Shown here: positions 22,711 to 24,801 of the stretch, piece after piece
Numbering within the stretch: position 1 is the stretch's first letter
Layout: each line of letters starts with the position of its first letter
DNA from: JAWPNA01 sp045402695
Lineage (GTDB): Bacteria > Acidobacteriota > Polarisedimenticolia > JACPZX01 > DASXTC01
Assembly: GCA_045402695.1 (NCBI GenBank)
Contig: JAWPNA010000312.1
Span: forward strand, 1-24,801
DNA length: 24,801 nucleotides
Reading direction: 5' to 3'
Notes under the pieces: model-generated
What the model saw: the letters and a program-made list of their open reading frames with translations, nothing else
Database searches by the model: none
Told to the model about the DNA's origin: nothing
Position numbers and translations under genes: made by a program

Positions 22711-22740
22711 TTGACGTCCCCCCGCGAATGGCACTCTAAT
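22711..22740 (+). promoter_or_regulatory. Predicted promoter of the membrane protein/amidase unit
   Basis: TTGACG (22711-22716) and TCTAAT (22735-22740, 5 of 6) are 18 bp apart. Transcription would start near 22747, giving a leader of about 50 nt with a strong Shine-Dalgarno (GAGGAGG, 22784-22790) before the ATG at 22797. Confidence 0.55.
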
Positions 22741-22796
22741 GAGCGCCGGATTCGGACGTGAAGAGCGTCTTTCCCGAAACCATGAGGAGGCTGGTC

Positions 22797-23210
22797 ATGA
22801 ACATGAGCCGAGTCGTCCTGGGTGGTGTGGTCGGAGGGGTCGTGTACAACATCGTCTCGATCATCGTCAACATGGTGGCCCTGGCGGATCGCTACACCAT
22901 CCTCCAGACCAACCACATCCTGCGTACCGACCCGAGGATCCCGTTCCTGCCGATCTGGATCGTCCTCCTCGTTCTGGTTTCGATCGGCCTGGTCTGGCTC
23001 TACGCCGCCGCCCGGCAGCGCCTCGGGCCGGGCCCGAAGACGGCGTTCTGCGTCGGCATGACGGCAGGGCTGATCGCCGGTCTGCCCGGCAACATCGCGC
23101 AGTTCTCCTGGGGCTATGCCGGAGGATTCGTTTCCACGTGCTGGGCCGTCGAGACGATCGCCGGCTGCACTCTGGCCACGATTGTCGGAGCATGGGTGTA
23201 CAAGGAGTAA
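22797..23210 (+). CDS. Small integral membrane protein, four predicted helices, unknown function
   Basis: A 137-residue hydrophobic protein. Four transmembrane stretches are visible: about 5-27 (VVLGGVVGGVVYNIVSIIVN), about 53-72 (IWIVLLVLVSIGLVWLYAAA), about 84-102 (FCVGMTAGLIAGLPGNIAQF) and about 113-134 (ETIAGCTLATIVGAWVY). The ATG at 22797 follows GAGGAGG; an in-frame GTG at 22758 is weaker. It is 24 bp upstream of the amidase gene and probably shares its transcript. I do not recognise the family. Confidence 0.75.
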   Translation: MNMSRVVLGGVVGGVVYNIVSIIVNMVALADRYTILQTNHILRTDPRIPFLPIWIVLLVLVSIGLVWLYAAARQRLGPGPKTAFCVGMTAGLIAGLPGNIAQFSWGYAGGFVSTCWAVETIAGCTLATIVGAWVYKE

Positions 23211-23234
23211 CGGTCATCAACGAGGAGAGCGTCC

Positions 23235-24801
23235 ATGGATGAGGCGAACTCGCGCTGGCCGCGCCGGCGTGTGTTGAAGGCGATCTCCGCGGCGGGAGTG
23301 GGCACGGCGGTGTTCGGCCGCGCGCTGGTCGCTCTGGCCACCGACAAACCGGCCGTGACGAAGTCCATGATCCGCGAGGCGGAGTGGATTGCGGGGGTGG
23401 AGTTCACCGACAGTGATCGCAAGCTGATGCTCGAGGGCGTCAACGACGCCCTCAAGGACTTCGCGAAGCTCCGTGGGGTGGAGATCGACAACAGCGTGCC
23501 TCCCGCGCTCCTTTTCTCTCCCGCGCCATGTCCGGTGGAAGGAGAACCCGGATCGACCGACCAGGCGCCGGCGGCCGACCTGAGAACGTCACCCGGGGCG
23601 GCGCCTTCTTCCTCGCCCGATGAGCTTGCGTTCGCGACGGTGGGTCAGCTCGCCTCGATGCTGCGCGCGCGCGCGATCTCGTCGGTCGAGCTGACCCGGA
23701 CGTACCTCGAGAGGCTCGCGCGGTTCGATCCCGTGCTGAAGTGCGTGATCACTCTTACTGAGGAGATGGCGCTGCGTCAGGCGCAGGCCGCGGACCAGGA
23801 GATCGCCTCGGGGAGGTACCGCGGGCCGCTGCACGGGATCCCTTGGGGAGCCAAGGATCTCCTGGCAGTGGCAGGCTACCGCACGACGTGGGGCTCGGTC
23901 CCATTCAAGGATCAGTTCCGCGCCGAGACCGCCACGGTGGCCGAGCGTCTCGATGCGGCCGGCGCGGTGCTGGTGGCGAAGCTCTCCGTGGGGGAGCTGG
24001 CCTGGGGGGATGTCTGGTTCGGCGGGATGACCAGGAACCCCTGGAACACCGAGGAAGGGTCGAGTGGGTCGTCGGCCGGCTCGGCCGCGTCGGCGGCCGC
24101 CGGGCTGGTGGGGTTCGCCATCGGAACGGAGACTTGGGGAAGCATCGTGTCGCCCTGCACCGTGTGCGGCGTGACGGGGCTGCGACCGACCTTCGGCCGC
24201 GTGAGCCGGCACGGCGTGATGGCGCTGTCATGGAGCATGGACAAGATCGGCCCGATCGCGCGCTCGGTGGAGGACTGCGCGTTGGTTCTCGGGGCGATCC
24301 ACGGTGCCGACCCGAAGGACCCGGCCTCGGTGAGCCGTCCATTCGGCTGGCCGCCGAAGCGGGATATCAGGTCGCTCAAAGTGGGCTACGTCGAGTCGCT
24401 GTTCGAGGAGGACCGTACGAAGGCCGGCGAGACTCCGAAGGACAAGGCGGGCCTCGCCGAATGGCAGCGATTCGACACCGACACGCTCGAGGTTCTGCGC
24501 GGCCTCGGAGTCCAGTTGACCCCGATGAAGCTCCCAGACCGGTATCCCATCAGCGCACTCTCGGTGATCCTCACCGCGGAGGCATCCACCGCCTTCGATG
24601 ACCTGATGCGCAGCGGCCGCGACGATTTGATGGTGCGCCAGGAAAAGGATGCCTGGCCCAACGTCTTCCGCCAGGGGCATCTCATTCCGGCCGTGGAGTA
24701 CCTCCGCGCCAACCGGATCCGCACCCTCGTGATGCGCGAGATGGAACAGATCATGCGGGAGGTAGATCTTTACGTCACCCCCAGCTACGGCGGCGACAAC
24801 C
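23235..24801 (+). CDS. Tat-exported amidase signature family enzyme (3' truncated by window)
   Basis: At least 522 residues, running off the window with no stop. The N-terminus has a twin-arginine motif (PRRRVLK, 9-15) and a hydrophobic stretch (ISAAGVGTAVFG), so it is likely exported folded. A region of about 90 residues with a Pro/Ala/Ser-rich stretch follows (about 40-130). The amidase core then shows the Ser-cisSer-Lys triad: K207 in GIPWGAKD, S280 in the glycine/serine loop and S303 in GTETWGSIVSP. The conserved CGVTGLRPTFGRVS follows. It would hydrolyse an amide in the periplasm; the substrate is unknown. ATG 23235 follows GAGGAG by 7 nt. Confidence 0.9.
   Translation, partial: MDEANSRWPRRRVLKAISAAGVGTAVFGRALVALATDKPAVTKSMIREAEWIAGVEFTDSDRKLMLEGVNDALKDFAKLRGVEIDNSVPPALLFSPAPCPVEGEPGSTDQAPAADLRTSPGAAPSSSPDELAFATVGQLASMLRARAISSVELTRTYLERLARFDPVLKCVITLTEEMALRQAQAADQEIASGRYRGPLHGIPWGAKDLLAVAGYRTTWGSVPFKDQFRAETATVAERLDAAGAVLVAKLSVGELAWGDVWFGGMTRNPWNTEEGSSGSSAGSAASAAAGLVGFAIGTETWGSIVSPCTVCGVTGLRPTFGRVSRHGVMALSWSMDKIGPIARSVEDCALVLGAIHGADPKDPASVSRPFGWPPKRDIRSLKVGYVESLFEEDRTKAGETPKDKAGLAEWQRFDTDTLEVLRGLGVQLTPMKLPDRYPISALSVILTAEASTAFDDLMRSGRDDLMVRQEKDAWPNVFRQGHLIPAVEYLRANRIRTLVMREMEQIMREVDLYVTPSYGGDN

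Noticed and set aside
1..24801. CRISPR arrays, tRNA or rRNA genes, insertion sequences, prophage genes
   Set aside because: No repeat-spacer pattern, cloverleaf, ribosomal RNA sequence, transposase or terminal inverted repeats were seen by eye.

Overview
The window is chromosomal DNA from a high-GC, probably Gram-negative bacterium outside the usual model phyla. It carries a lipobox lipoprotein, a YgfZ-type folate protein, futalosine-pathway menaquinone genes, a two-gene ergothioneine locus and TIGR03960-type and tetraether-synthase-like radical SAM proteins. That mix fits Acidobacteriota or a neighbour such as Eisenbacteria, but the phylum is an inference. Gene packing is tight (many ATGA/GTGA overlaps). 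I see no rRNA, tRNA, CRISPR array, insertion sequence or prophage.

Layout. Positions 1-1806 (minus): a TIGR03960-type radical SAM protein and the first codons of a downstream gene. 1965-4406 (plus): an Rrf2 regulator followed by a large multi-cysteine radical SAM protein related to MJ0619/Tes tetraether lipid synthases, closed by a strong terminator. 4505-5173 (minus): a glycine-zipper lipoprotein. 5457-7819 (plus): egtB-egtD. 7897-10352 (plus): a UbiD-family decarboxylase translationally coupled to an HprK-like P-loop kinase. 10372-12818 (minus): an exported gamma-glutamyltransferase-family protein, then a macrodomain hydrolase. 12924-15211 (plus): mqnE-mqnC. 15266-16615 (minus): a GIY-YIG nuclease with a decayed DnaQ-like exonuclease domain. 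16751-18580 (plus): a cytosolic sulfite-oxidase-like molybdoenzyme, a dienelactone-hydrolase-fold protein lacking its catalytic residues, and queF. 18662-19308 (plus): a VapBC toxin-antitoxin pair with a perfect palindromic operator. 19287-22663 (minus): mqnD, ygfZ and an AzgA-like purine permease. 22797-24801 (plus): a four-helix membrane protein and a Tat-exported amidase that runs off the window.

How the genes fit together. Four genes point to one pathway: MqnE, MqnC and MqnD make 1,4-dihydroxy-6-naphthoate by the futalosine route, and the UbiD protein is a good candidate for the late decarboxylase (MqnL). MqnA, the nucleoside hydrolase step, the prenyltransferase and UbiX are not here. 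EgtB and EgtD suffice in principle for a short ergothioneine route. The Rrf2 plus Tes/Mss-like pair suggests regulated membrane-lipid tailoring.

The most interesting items are the Rrf2/tetraether-synthase-like pair, the UbiD-HprK-like coupling, two apparent pseudoenzyme domains (the exonuclease part of the GIY-YIG protein and the DLH-like protein), and a recurring promoter arrangement in which the -10 box lies 7-9 nt before the start codon with no Shine-Dalgarno sequence, implying leaderless mRNAs.
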